DNA of 64,000 nucleotides from positions 1-64,000 of the forward strand of contig CALKJD010000019.1 of assembly GCA_937995755.1 (NCBI GenBank), read 5' to 3'. Made by a program: the position numbers and the translations under genes. Shown here piece after piece: positions 62,728 through 64,000 of this stretch. Origin of the DNA: an uncultured Saprospiraceae bacterium (GTDB lineage Bacteria > Bacteroidota > Bacteroidia > Chitinophagales > Saprospiraceae). Under the pieces are notes generated by a model that saw only the letters and a list, made by a program, of their open reading frames with translations, had not been told where the DNA came from and did not search any database. Position 1 is the stretch's first letter, and every line of letters starts with the position of its first letter.

Positions 62728-62756
62728 AAATTTGAAATTTTAATTCCTTTGACTGA

Positions 62757-63176
62757 TTATAAGATCACGATCTTTTCAGAATGCACTTCACCTGCATCAT
62801 TTGACAAGATTAAGTAATAGGACCCTGAAGGTACATCACTCATATCCACCTTACTCTTAGACTTGCTAAGCTTTACCGTCTTTACGGTTTCATTGCTATC
62901 TTCATCTAACAATTCCGCTTGAGTATACTTCACAGTACCCTCCGCAATGTCAAATGATTTAGTTCGCCAATTGAAATGTGAGACCTGCTCAGGTATATCG
63001 TAATATACCTCAGTACTAGCCTCGCTGGATTCTATAATCTCTTCATCTATAGATGAGAAATCAGTTAGGAAATCTGATTGAACTGTACTACTAATATCAG
63101 CGGTTAGATTTTGAGCTGAAGCGATGTTTACAAATAAAAACATCACCGTAATACATCTAAATAGTTTTGCACACAT
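62757..63176 (-). CDS. Small secreted protein, signal peptide plus T9SS CTD-like module (paralogue 1)
   Basis: LFVNIASAQNLTADIS signal/mature junction; C-terminal VDMSDVPSGSYYLILSNDAGEVHSEKIVIL. Confidence 0.75.
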   Translation of the reverse strand: MCAKLFRCITVMFLFVNIASAQNLTADISSTVQSDFLTDFSSIDEEIIESSEASTEVYYDIPEQVSHFNWRTKSFDIAEGTVKYTQAELLDEDSNETVKTVKLSKSKSKVDMSDVPSGSYYLILSNDAGEVHSEKIVIL

Positions 63177-63478
63177 ATTTAAGTATTAAGTTGTAAAAAG
63201 TATATTCATTAATATGATTGCAATCTATATTAAATAATCATTACGCACAAGTCTCTATCTTTAGTAAAACAACAATCCGCAATACATAAACAAAATTGCA
63301 ATCTTTTCTACCATATATAATTTTATAAAACGGATCGACTAATAGGTTTCAACAAAGAATACACCTTGTATATTAACAGATACAGAACAAGCTATTTAAT
63401 GTATTCAAGAATGTATAGTATTGTACATATTCCACATTTATCTTTTGATAGCATGTACTTTGCTGAGTTTAGACGTTC

Positions 63479-63895
63479 TTATAACACAACGATCTTTTCA
63501 GAATGGACTTCACCTGATTCTTTCGTCAAAATCAAATAATACGTTCCAGTAGAAACATCACTCATGTCAACTCTATCTACTCCTTTCAAACTAAAGCTCT
63601 TCACTGTCTCGTTACTAACCACTTCTAGTAATTCAACATAAGAGTAGTTCGATAACTCTTTTGAAATTTTGAATGTTTTTGACTGGCTGTCATACTCCGC
63701 AGTTTGTACTGGGATATCGTAATACACACCATTATCCGCCTCATCAAAATCGGAAAACCCAATATATACAGTTGGGAAATCGGTCACATAATTTAAATCA
63801 TTACCATTACTAGTATTAGCTACTAGATTTTGAGCGTTCACAGCACTCGAAAATAAGAACAATCCAATAATACTTGTCAATAACCTTACACACAT
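63479..63895 (-). CDS. Small secreted protein, signal peptide plus T9SS CTD-like module (paralogue 2)
   Basis: FLFSSAVNAQNLVANTS; C-terminal VDMSDVSTGTYYLILTKESGEVHSEKIVVL, clearly paralogous to the neighbour. Confidence 0.75.
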   Translation of the reverse strand: MCVRLLTSIIGLFLFSSAVNAQNLVANTSNGNDLNYVTDFPTVYIGFSDFDEADNGVYYDIPVQTAEYDSQSKTFKISKELSNYSYVELLEVVSNETVKSFSLKGVDRVDMSDVSTGTYYLILTKESGEVHSEKIVVL

Positions 63896-64000
63896 AATAA
63901 AATATTAAAAATGAAAAAATCAATTCTCTAATATGATTCTATATACAAACGATCTATCCTCTGAGATTTAACTCTGTTTCAGGATGGACATTTGTTTAAT

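Overview
This 64 kb window looks like a Bacteroidota chromosome segment, probably Saprospiria-like. The basis is several proteins with type IX secretion (T9SS) C-terminal sorting domains, TAnnTTTG-type promoters, PKD/CotH/kelch surface proteins and a tmRNA tag GENRFALAA. Most genes are ordinary: ptrB-like oligopeptidase, SulP transporter, pgmB + GH65 phosphorylase, hemL, a two-component pair, namZ-like, ABC ATPase, AsmA-like, rlmH, pyrR-pyrB, rsmD, tsaD and ssrA. There are no rRNA or tRNA genes, CRISPR arrays, transposases or prophage, and I did not find a clear defence or mobile system. The most interesting signals are: (1) a 13-bp tandem repeat at the 5' end of a PKD lipoprotein gene that appears to put its ATG out of frame by exactly one repeat unit (candidate phase-variation switch); (2) a candidate ~105-nt minus-strand small RNA between tsaD and tmRNA with promoter and terminator; (3) an attenuator-like hairpin just upstream of a secreted M12B-like metalloprotease; (4) a cluster of nested and alternative hairpins in a 618-bp non-coding gap; (5) a lipoprotein resembling a degenerate family I inorganic pyrophosphatase; (6) a stand-alone version of the N-terminal domain normally fused to an RluA-type pseudouridine synthase; (7) tandem mini-proteins that are little more than a signal peptide and a CTD-like module. 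All family calls come from reading motifs; no database search was run.
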